NCBI GenBank assembly: GCA_030144965.1
Contig: JAMPUU010000012.1
Coordinates: 248,001 to 312,000, forward strand
Source of the DNA: Nitrospira sp. BO4
GTDB taxonomy: Bacteria; Nitrospirota; Nitrospiria; Nitrospirales; Nitrospiraceae
Direction of reading: 5' to 3'
DNA length: 64,000 nucleotides
In this document: positions 19,115 through 26,970 of the stretch, piece after piece
Layout: every line of letters begins with the position of its first letter
Numbering within the stretch: position 1 is the stretch's first letter
Notes under the pieces: model-generated
Seen by the model: the letters and a program-made list of their open reading frames with translations, nothing else
Told to the model about the DNA's origin: nothing
Database searches by the model: none
Translations under genes and position numbers: made by a program

Positions 19115-20605
19115 TTAAGGAGCCCTCGGAGGCTTGCCTGCAGAATCAGGCACAACGCTGCTCTCACCCCTCCCGGCGCTTTCGTTGGCACTCCGGGATT
19201 CGAGCACTTGCGAAGGCCACACCGATCCCACGAGCATGCCGATTCCCGCCGCTAGAAATCCAAGGAGTTGCGGAGGCCAGACATCCGTCGGCTGGCTCAA
19301 CAATTCCAGCACCACCCAAGTTGTAAGCCCGGCGACAATGGCGTAAAGCGCGCCCTGTGTCGTCGCTCGCTTCCAATAGAGCCCCGCAACCAATGGAATG
19401 AACGCCGCCACCAGAGTAACCTTGTAGGTATTCACCACCAGCTTGTAGATCGTCGCATCTGACCAGAGTGCAATGGCCAGAACCACCGAGGCGAAGCCGA
19501 GCAACACAACACGCATCAAGCGAAGAAACTCCGAGTCATTCACATGCGCGAGCAACGGTCGAACGACGTTCTCGCTCAGCGCCACCGACGGTGCCAGCAA
19601 TGTTGCGCTTGAGCAACTCATGACGGCAGACAAAACGGCCCCGAAGAAAATGATCTGCGCCGGAAGTGGCGTGTATTGGAGAATCAATGTGGGTAACACT
19701 AGCTGCGAATCCTGCTCCAACAGCATCCCGAATTTGACGGGATCAATCAGAGTCGCCGCATACGCGAGAAACATGGGGACGAAACAGAAGACAAAATACA
19801 GCGCGGCACCCAGCAACGCCCCCCGCACGGCTGTCTGTTCATTCTTGGCCGACGTGATGCGTTGAAACACGTCCTGCTGCGGGATAGATCCGAGCATCAT
19901 GGTCATCCAAGCTCCGATGAAGGGGATCCAGGCTGTGATCGTGGCAGGTGGAAACAAATCCAATTTACCGGTGACGGCCGCATGAGAGATCACCGTTTGC
20001 ACCCCACCAGCCAAGTTTCCCACGAGCGACGCAATATACAGCAGTCCTCCCACAATGACTGAAATCTGAACGAAGTCCAGAATCGCTACGGAAAACATAC
20101 CGCCGAAGGTCGTATAGGTCAGAACAATCGCTGCACCGATCACAATCCCGACCGACTGACTGACGCTTCCTTCTGTGACCACATTGAGGACCAAACCGAG
20201 CACTTTGAATTGGGCTGCAACCCACCCCAAGTACGAGGCGACGATGCAGAGTGTGCAGAGGACTTCGACTGTCCTGTTATAGCGGTAACGATAGTAGTCG
20301 CCCACTGTCAGCATATTGAGTCGATACAGCCGCGGGGCGAAAAAGAGTCCGGCGAGCATCAAACACATACTGGACCCGAATGGGTCGGCGACGACACCAC
20401 GGAGTCCTTCCTTGACGAAAGTGGCCGAGATGCCTAATACCGCTTCGGCACCGAACCAGGTCGCAAAGACGGTCGCCGTGACAACGGCGAGTGGCAAGCT
20501 CCTTCCGGCTACGGCAAAATCCCTGGAATTCTGCACACGTGTAGCGGCGAAAAGCCCGATACCGACCGAAAGGAGGAGGTAGAGGATGACGAACCAGAGC
20601 ACCAC
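19115..20605 (-). CDS. Sodium:solute symporter (SSS family)
   Basis: A 496-residue inner membrane symporter with 12-13 hydrophobic segments. The family's N-terminal pattern is visible in NSRDFAVAGRSLPLAVVTAT followed by FATWFGAEAVLG, and the central GGMFSVAILDFVQ is the SSS signature. The product starts at tandem GTG codons at 20605 with little ribosome-site support, so the exact start is unsure by one or two codons. The substrate (proline, pantothenate, short organic acid, or another solute) cannot be deduced from the sequence. Its C-terminal 40 residues are hydrophilic and low in complexity. Confidence 0.92.
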   Translation of the reverse strand: MVLWFVILYLLLSVGIGLFAATRVQNSRDFAVAGRSLPLAVVTATVFATWFGAEAVLGISATFVKEGLRGVVADPFGSSMCLMLAGLFFAPRLYRLNMLTVGDYYRYRYNRTVEVLCTLCIVASYLGWVAAQFKVLGLVLNVVTEGSVSQSVGIVIGAAIVLTYTTFGGMFSVAILDFVQISVIVGGLLYIASLVGNLAGGVQTVISHAAVTGKLDLFPPATITAWIPFIGAWMTMMLGSIPQQDVFQRITSAKNEQTAVRGALLGAALYFVFCFVPMFLAYAATLIDPVKFGMLLEQDSQLVLPTLILQYTPLPAQIIFFGAVLSAVMSCSSATLLAPSVALSENVVRPLLAHVNDSEFLRLMRVVLLGFASVVLAIALWSDATIYKLVVNTYKVTLVAAFIPLVAGLYWKRATTQGALYAIVAGLTTWVVLELLSQPTDVWPPQLLGFLAAGIGMLVGSVWPSQVLESRSANESAGRGESSVVPDSAGKPPRAP

Positions 20606-20820
20606 CCGGGCAGGATAAAGCGATCCTAGTTCGCAATCAATGAGTATTCATGATTGTGGAGACAGGACTAACGCGCCTGAATGACATCCACAGAGAAAAG
20701 AGAGACGAGATTGCAGAGAGAAACCGACGTTGAGTGAAGAAGCGCACGTCGACCATCGAGGATCATCACATTGAGCAAAGGAACGTACCAAACGCAGCGG
20801 CAGAACGATTCAGACATAAA

Positions 20821-21261
20821 TTAGAAAGCCCAGTATCGAGATGCTCCGAACACGAGACGACACCCGACGAGAAAGAGATCACCATGTGACTCAACCGACA
20901 CCGCTTTTGTCCACTGCACTTCGTATAAATTTAAAGAATGTTCCCATCGAGTTTCAGGAACATGAAGTTCAATAAGCTGCCGGTATCGAGGCCGATTTCC
21001 CATCAGCACGAGAACCCCGTGCTCACTTCGGTTGAGGCAGTACACCTCGCCCTGCTCGAGCATCACACGTCCACCGTCTATTGAGTCAGACAGACCATAG
21101 GCACATACCTTCTGTTCATTGACTCGCGCCTCTTGCCGACGAGAAGGAAACGGAGATTCTCCTTGACCTTCACAGACACCCGCAATGGCAGGCTTGGTAT
21201 TGAGACTCCCTGGACGGTAGAAACGGGCTTCCCGAATAGCTTCTTTTGATCCAATGTTCAT
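20821..21261 (-). CDS. PilZ-like domain protein
   Basis: From ATG 21261, with GAGGAC five bases upstream, the product is 146 residues. The second half (EQGEVYCLNRSEHGVLVLMG, LIELHVPETRWEHSLNLYEVQWTKAV, LFLVGCRLVFGASRYWAF) follows the PilZ-type six-strand layout, and Nitrospira-like genomes often carry such proteins. The c-di-GMP binding RxxxR and D/NxSxxG motifs are not clearly present, so nucleotide binding is doubtful. No signal peptide is seen. Upstream lies an AT-rich region with several dyads that may control it. An alternative start further upstream would add 31 residues without family resemblance. Confidence 0.6.
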   Translation of the reverse strand: MNIGSKEAIREARFYRPGSLNTKPAIAGVCEGQGESPFPSRRQEARVNEQKVCAYGLSDSIDGGRVMLEQGEVYCLNRSEHGVLVLMGNRPRYRQLIELHVPETRWEHSLNLYEVQWTKAVSVESHGDLFLVGCRLVFGASRYWAF

Positions 21262-21622
21262 GATGTCCTCACAGATGTACTGAAACCGTGCTGGACATGG
21301 AGCAAATGCCATACCCATGGAGTGTTCGCGAATGTTCACGAGAATTCTTGGCAAATCCTCCTGAAGTCCTTATTTTGTGGAATCATGGATATTGGGATGC
21401 GAAGGAATATGGATTCACCATTCCATGCTATATACGTATATATCATTGAATATAAATATGATTTATCGCGTGAATGATAAACCATACAGCGCGGTAGACG
21501 TGACCTTCACCGAAACGTAGGTCTGCACCACATTTGTATTGGCGGGAAATTAGCTACAGCGCGTTCAGGTCGGACTCCAACATCAATCATTCTAACGAGC
21601 GAGTATGGAATCGAACATCTTG
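21262..21622. other. AT-rich non-coding region
   Basis: About 360 bases between the PilZ-like gene and the 3' end of dinB, both on the minus strand. It contains the dyad cluster at 21429-21481 and is clearly richer in A and T than its surroundings. It must hold the promoter of the PilZ-like gene. I see no small gene. Confidence 0.5.
21429..21481. promoter_or_regulatory. Cluster of palindromes in an AT-rich island
   Basis: Three dyads follow each other: the perfect 14-base palindrome TATATACGTATATA (21429-21442), ATCAT/ATGAT (21442-21462) and TTTATC/GATAAA (21462-21481). They lie about 170-220 bases upstream of the PilZ-like gene and look like binding sites for a dimeric regulator or a nucleoid protein. 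Confidence 0.45.
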
Positions 21623-22699
21623 TCAACTCAGCCGTTCTATGCGAAGGCCGAGTAAGCGGATTCGTTTTCCATGGGGATTTTCTCGCCGATCAAGAAATGG
21701 CAGGAGCAGCTTCATAGCCTCACGGCCTAAGACGGCTCTGTCACCGGTCGGCGTTGCCAATGTGTGAGTGCGCGATTTGGTCACAAAATCCGCAAAGCGA
21801 ACGGTCAGAACAACGGTCCGGAAGGACTGAAACGCTTCGTTATGTAGGCGGTCGATTACACCTCGAACAAGCGAATCGAGCTGGTTGAGAAGGCTCTGAC
21901 TGTCAAGGGTATCGGACTCGAAGGTTTCCTGTTCTCCAATGGATTTTGGTTCGGAATATTCCTCGACTGGTGAATCATCTCGGCCGCGAGCTTTATCATA
22001 GAGTGTCCTGCCGCGCTTGCCTAACAGCTCGTCGAGCTGGCGCAGAGTCAACGCTCTCAACTCTTTGACGACCGTGATTCCCTTTCCCCTAAACATGGCT
22101 TCCGTTTTGGGCCCTATACCAGGAATGACTCTGATCGAGAGAGGAGCTAGAAAAGCCTCTGCCCCTTCCTCGTTCACTATCGTAAGGCCGTTTGGCTTCT
22201 GCCATCCAGAGGCAATTTTTGCGATCAACTTATTTGGTCCGATGCCCACAGAGGCCGTGAGTCGTTGTTCCAAACGGATTGTCTCTTTCAGACGATAGGA
22301 CAGTCGTTCCGCCTCTTCGTAGGATTCTGTCCAACTCAGATCACCATAAACCTCGTCGATACTGGCCTGTTCCACCTTTGGGATGAAGCGCCGAACGATC
22401 TGCAACACCTCTTCGGACACCCGCGTGTATTTCGGCATATCGACGGACACAAAGGTCACCGGGGGTTTACCGGCTCGCCGAGCCTCTTCCGACAACCGCC
22501 AGGCAGTGGAGATCGGAGTCGCTGAATGGATCCCATAGGCGCGAGCGAGATAGTTCGAGGTAGAAGCGACTCCACGCCCTTTTCCGCCAAGCGGATCGGC
22601 CCCAACCACAAGCGGAATACCGCGAAAGGCCGGGGTATCCCGCTCCTCAATCGCAGCATAGAACGCATCCATGTCCAAATGGGCGATAATCCTCAGCAT
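21623..22699 (-). CDS. dinB: DNA polymerase IV (Y family)
   Basis: A 358-residue error-prone translesion polymerase. The palm motifs are visible as IAHLDMDAFYAAIEERD (catalytic D9) and QASIDEVYGDLS (the SIDE motif); the thumb HhH region reads RVIPGIGPKTEAMFRGKGI, and the little-finger domain follows (EQETFESDTL, TVVLTVRFADFVTKSRTHT). The usual steric gate Phe/Tyr is present (F13/Y14). The protein ends without a canonical beta-clamp peptide of the QxxLF type in its last residues (RIRLLGLRIERLS), so clamp binding may be weak or through another site. No LexA-type box was recognised upstream. Confidence 0.95.
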   Translation of the reverse strand: MLRIIAHLDMDAFYAAIEERDTPAFRGIPLVVGADPLGGKGRGVASTSNYLARAYGIHSATPISTAWRLSEEARRAGKPPVTFVSVDMPKYTRVSEEVLQIVRRFIPKVEQASIDEVYGDLSWTESYEEAERLSYRLKETIRLEQRLTASVGIGPNKLIAKIASGWQKPNGLTIVNEEGAEAFLAPLSIRVIPGIGPKTEAMFRGKGITVVKELRALTLRQLDELLGKRGRTLYDKARGRDDSPVEEYSEPKSIGEQETFESDTLDSQSLLNQLDSLVRGVIDRLHNEAFQSFRTVVLTVRFADFVTKSRTHTLATPTGDRAVLGREAMKLLLPFLDRRENPHGKRIRLLGLRIERLS

Positions 22700-22833
22700 T
22701 TAATTCTCACCGCGCGAACAGAAGACATCCGGGCACAGCAGGCACAACCTCACGACCAAAAAACTTCAGACTGAAAACCGCAACTCACTTTCTCTCTAGC
22801 TTTTTGAAGTGGAGCTGACATAAAATCCCACCC

Positions 22834-22866
22834 CGTTCCAAGGGAACGATCCTATAATAGATCGTT
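22834..22866 (+). promoter_or_regulatory. Overlapping dyads around a TATAAT box
   Basis: CGTTCC-AAG-GGAACG (22834-22848) is a perfect inverted repeat located where a -35 element would lie. It runs into AACGATC/GATCGTT (22845-22866), a second perfect dyad whose eight-base spacer holds TATAAT at 22853. The layout suggests a repressible promoter for the small membrane protein gene at 22905. Confidence 0.5.
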
Positions 22867-22876
22867 TGAAACACAT

Positions 22877-22898
22877 TAGAGATCATCAACGAAAGGAG
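22877..22898 (+). repeat. 22-base leader repeat, copy 1
   Basis: The 22 bases directly before the first small membrane protein gene, including its AAAGGAG ribosome site, are identical to those before the second copy (23310-23331). Confidence 0.8.
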
Positions 22899-22904
22899 GC
22901 AGTC

Positions 22905-23090
22905 GTGGGCCTGCGTTGGTTCAATCTTCTAGGATTTGTGATGCTGTTTCTCGCTCTGTTCTTCAATGAAGTCGTGTATCTGAACGTGTGGCACGAGTCC
23001 AACTTCTTTTTGGTTGCTATCGCGATAGCATATTTCGGTACTGCACTTTGGCTCTCACTCTGGGGAGGTTCGAATCACCAGCAAGCCTGA
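22905..23090 (+). CDS. Small two-helix membrane protein, copy 1
   Basis: A 61-residue protein beginning at GTG 22905, with AAGGAGG five bases upstream; an upstream TTG would add 13 unlikely residues. Two hydrophobic helices are visible (WFNLLGFVMLFLALFF and FFLVAIAIAYFGTALWLSLW), separated by a short NEVVYLNVWHESN turn, with a short GGSNHQQA tail. It is a paralog of the product at 23339: both have the pattern W/Y-N-x-x-GF-x-ML-x4-F-x-NE near the N-terminus and end in Q-A after a helix. Function unknown; the size suggests a modulatory subunit or a stress-induced membrane peptide. Confidence 0.75.
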   Translation: MGLRWFNLLGFVMLFLALFFNEVVYLNVWHESNFFLVAIAIAYFGTALWLSLWGGSNHQQA

Positions 23091-23309
23091 TGGCACTCCC
23101 TCCCCCAATTTTCCAATGACCAACCCGGAGTCCGAAGCGGGTCAGCTATGGCAAGGCTAGCACCACCGAAATGTGGGGAAACCCAGGCCATGAGTAGCCT
23201 GGCATAGGAAACTCTGGTCCTCTTCGCTATAGCTTTTCGTGATGGGGGTGGCGTATAATCCATCCCCAGTCACAGTAAGTGGTTCTTTTCAGCGATCGGC
23301 ATATAAACC

Positions 23310-23331
23310 TAGAGATCATCAACGAAAGGAG
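23310..23331 (+). repeat. 22-base leader repeat, copy 2
   Basis: Identical to 22877-22898 and placed at the same distance from the start codon of the paralogous gene. A TATAAT also lies 50 bases upstream (23254-23259). Confidence 0.8.
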
Positions 23332-23338
23332 ACGATCC

Positions 23339-23527
23339 ATGGGAATGACGTTCTATAATTGGATTGGATTCATAATGTTGATATTAGGGTTCTTATTGAA
23401 TGAGCTCTTCCTGGGAATAAATGCATGGTACGACCTCAACTTAGGGGCCGTTGTCGCTGGTGTCGTGTACCTGGTCGTTGCCGCCTCATTGTCAATATGG
23501 CCTAGCTCCCATAATCAGGCAGCCTGA
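23339..23527 (+). CDS. Small two-helix membrane protein, copy 2
   Basis: A 62-residue paralog of the preceding small gene, from ATG 23339 with AAAGGAGA upstream. Two hydrophobic helices are seen (FYNWIGFIMLILGFLLNELF and GAVVAGVVYLVVAASLSIW), with a short hydrophilic turn (NAWYDLN) and an SSHNQAA tail. The leader is identical to that of copy 1 over 22 bases while the coding parts have diverged widely, which suggests that selection holds the translation-initiation region. No known domain was recognised. Confidence 0.75.
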   Translation: MGMTFYNWIGFIMLILGFLLNELFLGINAWYDLNLGAVVAGVVYLVVAASLSIWPSSHNQAA

Positions 23528-23641
23528 CCGATACTTCACGCGCCTCGCCGGAAGTCGATCATGGAGTGGTGGTGTGCCGTCTGCCCCCTCTGACCCTGAA
23601 TCGCACTGACCTCTTCTCGAATAATGAGGGGGAACGCGCCT

Positions 23642-24223
23642 TCACCGCGCAGCCTTCCTGCTGAGAATACAATCTCTTGTGTGATCGTTCACCAAACCGA
23701 CTGCCTGCATATAGGCATAAATGATCGTGGTGCCCACGAATCGGAAACCGCGCTTTTTTAGATCCTTTGATAAGGCATCGCCTTCGGCTGTCGTGACCGG
23801 CACGTGCTTCATGGTCTTCCAATGATTGATCTTCGGCTTCCCACTGACAAACCGCCAGACATATCGGTCGAATGAACCAAACTCTTTCTGCACTTCGAGA
23901 AAAGCCTGGGCGTTCGTCACGGCCGCATCGATTTTCAATCGATTGCGGATGATCCCGACATCTTTCATCAGCGCGGCCTTTCTTTGAGCTGTGAAGCGGG
24001 CCACTCGGGCGGGGTCAAACCCGACAAAGGCTTTGCGATATCCTTCTCGACGCAACAGGATCGTCTCCCAAGTCAAACCTGCTTGAGCCCCTTCGAGTAT
24101 CAGCATTTCGAAGTGTTTGCGATCCTCATGTACCGGCACACCCCACTCCTCATCATGGTAGCGAATGAGATGCGCCTTATCTCCTACCCATGGGCACCGG
24201 TTATTCCTATCTGATTCCGTCAT
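23642..24223 (-). CDS. tag: DNA-3-methyladenine glycosylase I
   Basis: Removes 3-methyladenine from alkylated DNA, starting base-excision repair. From ATG 24223 the product is 193 residues. The Tag family landmarks are clear: RCPWVGDKAHLIRYHDEEWG, ILEGAQAGLTWETILLRREGYRKAF, and the HhH-like GFRFVGTTIIYAYMQAVGLVNDH. The zinc ligands are expected at the N-terminal Cys (RNNRCPW), His in YHDEEWG and the C-terminal NDHTRDC, all present. A longer TTG start at 24244 is less likely. A second alkylpurine glycosylase of the AlkA type is encoded at 29597, giving the window two alkylation-repair genes. Confidence 0.95.
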   Translation of the reverse strand: MTESDRNNRCPWVGDKAHLIRYHDEEWGVPVHEDRKHFEMLILEGAQAGLTWETILLRREGYRKAFVGFDPARVARFTAQRKAALMKDVGIIRNRLKIDAAVTNAQAFLEVQKEFGSFDRYVWRFVSGKPKINHWKTMKHVPVTTAEGDALSKDLKKRGFRFVGTTIIYAYMQAVGLVNDHTRDCILSRKAAR

Positions 24224-24471
24224 CGGCTCGACCAACTCCAGCAAGACAACTACTCAGGCTTAATTGTAAAAGCGATCCGAACAAGAAAACAATGTTCGGC
24301 ATTCTCTACCGTAACGAATTTCAAAGGTATCGTCCCACTTGGCTTCTTATTCATGAAGGTACATGCACGAACACGCCTGAAGGGGACGGTTGATCTCCTC
24401 AACACAAATCCACTACCATCCTCATAATTGATGATGCATTGACAATTCCAACCCTAAAAGTGGAGGAGACC

Positions 24472-24678
24472 ATGCCGACCAAACAGTATAAGCAACTGGG
24501 ATGTCTCGATGTCGACGCCAGCGCCGGCTGCGGTTTTCAGGTGCGAGCCGAGACTGAAGCTGAACTCATGCAACTCGTCGCCACGCATGCAAAGCAATGC
24601 CACAAGCTGGAGTCCATCCCACACGAAATGGTCGAGAAGGTAAAAGCAGCGATCAAAACCGTGCCCGTCACCGTCTAG
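24472..24678 (+). CDS. DUF1059 small protein
   Basis: A 68-residue soluble protein from ATG 24472, with TGGAGGAG just upstream. The pattern CLDVDASAGCGFQVRAETEAELM followed by ATHAKQCHKLESIP matches the DUF1059 family, whose members have conserved Cys and His residues (here C12, C21, H39 and C43) and are suspected metal-binding proteins. The frame is open for 11 codons more upstream but without a ribosome site. Function is unknown. Confidence 0.85.
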   Translation: MPTKQYKQLGCLDVDASAGCGFQVRAETEAELMQLVATHAKQCHKLESIPHEMVEKVKAAIKTVPVTV

Positions 24679-24711
24679 TGACGCTCGTCCTGTGGCAGAG
24701 ACCATTCCCTC

Positions 24712-24741
24712 GTACGGTTACGTACCAGGGGAAGCTTCCCC
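24712..24741. other. Two adjacent short palindromes
   Basis: GTACG-GTTA-CGTAC (24712-24725) and GGGGAAGCTTCCCC (24728-24741) are perfect dyads between the DUF1059 and lipoprotein genes. Neither is followed by a T tract; they may be operator sites for the downstream four-gene operon or an RNA structure in its leader. Confidence 0.4.
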
Positions 24742-24774
24742 ATTCAAGTCCAAGGCGCGTGTCAAGGAGGACCT

Positions 24775-25209
24775 ATGAGTTGGAAGACAGCACTCCCAAT
24801 CGCCGTGGTTTTACTATTGAGTACTAGCGGCTGCAGCTATCTATTTTATCCCCATGCAAAAGAATTTACGGCAAAGGCAAAGGGGGCCACGGGCGTCGAG
24901 ACACTGATCAATCTGACTCACATGGCGGAAGCCTCGGCCAACGCAGCCAGGGGAGGTAAGGGAGTCGATCAATCTTTCGACGATCTCCACAATCAGTTTC
25001 ATGCCATCAACGATAACATTTGCCGCGTCGAAAAATCGGTGAGCGACCAGCCAGCGTATGCCTTGACCGTGACGCACAACAAGGAACTGAAGGCTATTTT
25101 CAGACGGCTGTGGAAGTTCAAAGACGATCAGCCACAACGGGATCAACACTTAAACCTCTTTGTGTCGGAAGTGAAGGAACTACGCGAGACATTGCAAACT
25201 TTGAGGTAA
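24775..25209 (+). CDS. Small lipoprotein of unknown function
   Basis: A 144-residue lipoprotein: MSWKTALPIAVVLLLSTSGC is a clear type II signal with C20 as the lipidated residue. The mature part is mostly helical, with no family I recognise (TGVETLINLTHMAEASANAA, FDDLHNQFHAINDNICRVEK, ELKAIFRRLWKFKDD). An AAGGAGG site precedes the ATG. The gene starts a tight operon: the methyltransferase gene begins three bases after its stop. The long amphipathic helices suggest a scaffold or a binding role at the outer membrane, which is only a guess. Confidence 0.75.
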   Translation: MSWKTALPIAVVLLLSTSGCSYLFYPHAKEFTAKAKGATGVETLINLTHMAEASANAARGGKGVDQSFDDLHNQFHAINDNICRVEKSVSDQPAYALTVTHNKELKAIFRRLWKFKDDQPQRDQHLNLFVSEVKELRETLQTLR

Positions 25210-25212
25210 TTC

Positions 25213-26070
25213 ATGGCATCGCCGTCACCCGAGCAAGTCATCGAGAGCCAACGTCAGGATTGGAACCGCGTCGCCGGTGGTTGGGAGAAATGGGATCGAT
25301 TCTTCGACGAACAGATGGCATTCCTCAATCACCGACTCGTCGGCGACGCCCGGCTGCGCGCCGGCCTGCGCGTGTTGGATCTGGGATCAGGCACGGGTTA
25401 TCCCGCCTTACTCGCGGCTCAGACTGTCGGGACGAGCGGCAGCGTGGCGGGAGTTGATTTGGCCGAGCAGATGCTCGAAGCCGCCGGACGAAAGGCGGCT
25501 TCGCTGAAGCTCTCCAACGTCACATTCAGCACGGGGGACATCACCGCCTTGCCGTTCGAGGCTGCTTCATTCGACGCCGTGATCACCCGCTTCTGCCTGA
25601 TGTTCCTGCCCGAGATTCCGAAAGCCGTCGCCGAAATCGCCCGTGTCCTGAAGTCCAACACGTGGGTGGCTGCCGCTGTATGGTCTGATCCGGGTAAGAA
25701 CCCTTATCTGAAAATTCCCATGGATGTCGTTAAACAATTCATCGATCTGCCACCTCCTGATCCGGCAGCACCAGGAATTTTCCGCCTGGCGAAGCCCGGG
25801 GAGCTGGCGGGCATGCTGCAACAAGCCGGATTTACCGAGGTCTCTGAGCAAGAGTTTCTCGGAGACGTGCGATTCGCAACAGCGGACGAGTATTTCTCGA
25901 GTCTCATGGACATCGCTGCCCCGATTCAAAATCTATGGGCCAAGTTGAGCCCGGGACAACAGGGTGAAGCCAAGCAGCGCATCGTTGAAACGGCGGAACG
26001 GTATCGAAATGGATCGGTCGTCGCATTGCCGATTGCAGTACGGATGGTCGCCGGGCGCAAGTCCGGATGA
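25213..26070 (+). CDS. Class I SAM-dependent methyltransferase (UbiE-like)
   Basis: A 285-residue cytoplasmic methyltransferase. The SAM-binding motif I is VLDLGSGTGYPALLAA, the acidic motif II is VAGVDLAEQMLEAA, and SFDAVITRFCLMFLPE is the motif III region; the overall look is of the UbiE/Coq5 or menaquinone-type group but the substrate half differs. The N-terminus SQRQDWNRVAGGWEKWDRFFD is typical of this subgroup. GAGGTAA precedes the ATG. It is the second gene of a four-gene operon. Candidate substrates are small lipophilic or halogenated molecules; none can be assigned from sequence. Confidence 0.85.
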   Translation: MASPSPEQVIESQRQDWNRVAGGWEKWDRFFDEQMAFLNHRLVGDARLRAGLRVLDLGSGTGYPALLAAQTVGTSGSVAGVDLAEQMLEAAGRKAASLKLSNVTFSTGDITALPFEAASFDAVITRFCLMFLPEIPKAVAEIARVLKSNTWVAAAVWSDPGKNPYLKIPMDVVKQFIDLPPPDPAAPGIFRLAKPGELAGMLQQAGFTEVSEQEFLGDVRFATADEYFSSLMDIAAPIQNLWAKLSPGQQGEAKQRIVETAERYRNGSVVALPIAVRMVAGRKSG

Positions 26071-26073
26071 GGA

Positions 26074-26385
26074 ATGCCGCCAAAGAACGACGGTTTCAAA
26101 GACTTCATCCTGGATCAGCTTGCCAGTTTACGTAACCTGGGCACACGCGCCATGTTCGGCGGCCACGGGCTCTACCATGGAGCCGCGTTTTTCGGCATCA
26201 TTCATAAAGGCCGCCTCTACTTCAAAGTCACCGCAACGACGGTAACTCTGTATAAGAGCCACGGGATGAAGCCCTTTCGCCCGAACGTCAAACAAACGCT
26301 CAAATCCTTCTATGAAGTGCCGATCGATGTGATCGAGGACGCGGACGCATTGACTGATTGGGCAATGCGCTCAGTCGGAGCATAG
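26074..26385 (+). CDS. TfoX N-terminal domain protein
   Basis: A 103-residue protein consisting of only the TfoX N-terminal domain. RNLGTRAMFGGHGLYHGAAFFGIIHKGRLYFK is characteristic. TfoX itself is a competence regulator in gammaproteobacteria, but the short stand-alone domain occurs widely and has no proven role. Start codon and stop are separated from neighbours by three and seven bases, so it is translated as part of the operon. No DNA-binding motif is seen. Confidence 0.88.
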   Translation: MPPKNDGFKDFILDQLASLRNLGTRAMFGGHGLYHGAAFFGIIHKGRLYFKVTATTVTLYKSHGMKPFRPNVKQTLKSFYEVPIDVIEDADALTDWAMRSVGA

Positions 26386-26392
26386 CGAATTC

Positions 26393-26947
26393 ATGTCTGA
26401 TGTTCTTTGGACGATCGGGCATTCGACAAGGTCAATTGACGAGTTTCTTGCCCTCCTAAACGCTCATCGTGTTGACCAGCTCGTTGATGTACGTATCGTC
26501 CCTCGTTCTGGTCACAACCCTCAATTCAACCAAGACAATCTTTCAACGAAGCTGATGGATAGTGGGTTGGTGTACAGCCATATGCCCCGGCTCGGCGGAT
26601 TGCGTACGCCCACGAAAGATTCCTTCAATACCGGCTGGCGCAATGAAAGCTTTCGCGGCTATGCGGATTACATGCAGACAGACGAGTTCTGGTACGCCTT
26701 GGACGAGCTGATGGCTGAAAGCCGACCACGTCACACGACGATCATGTGCGCGGAAGCGGTGCCCTGGCGGTGCCATCGGTCCTTGATCGCCGATGCATTA
26801 GCAGTGAGAGGTTGGGAGGTCCGACACATCATGTCGGAGACGAACACGGACCACCATCAGCTCACGTCCTTCGCCGTCGTGAAGGATGGCCGTCTGCGTT
26901 ATCCAAAACAAAAGGACTGCCCGGATTTATTCTCGCAATCCTATTAG
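26393..26947 (+). CDS. DUF488 family protein
   Basis: A 184-residue protein of the DUF488 family. The N-terminal WTIGHSTRSIDEF, the LVDVRIVPRSGHNPQFN loop and the CAEAVPWRCHRSLIADAL motif with its conserved Cys, Arg and His are all present. The family is functionally uncharacterised, sometimes linked to DNA repair or nucleotide chemistry by context. It is the last gene of the 24775-26947 operon and converges with the BT1 transporter 24 bases away. An enzymatic role is plausible from the clustered conserved polar residues, but unproven. Confidence 0.92.
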   Translation: MSDVLWTIGHSTRSIDEFLALLNAHRVDQLVDVRIVPRSGHNPQFNQDNLSTKLMDSGLVYSHMPRLGGLRTPTKDSFNTGWRNESFRGYADYMQTDEFWYALDELMAESRPRHTTIMCAEAVPWRCHRSLIADALAVRGWEVRHIMSETNTDHHQLTSFAVVKDGRLRYPKQKDCPDLFSQSY

Positions 26948-26970
26948 GCGATTACGAGCCTATCGAACGA

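Noticed and set aside
22700..22860. LexA-type box upstream of dinB
   Set aside because: No GAAC-N4-GTTC or CTGT-N8-ACAG pattern is present; the CGTTCC/GGAACG dyad has the wrong spacing and belongs to the opposite gene.
23241..23267. GGGGGTGG/CCATCCCC dyad around the second TATAAT
   Set aside because: It has a mismatch and differs completely from the dyads at the first copy, so a shared regulator is not supported.
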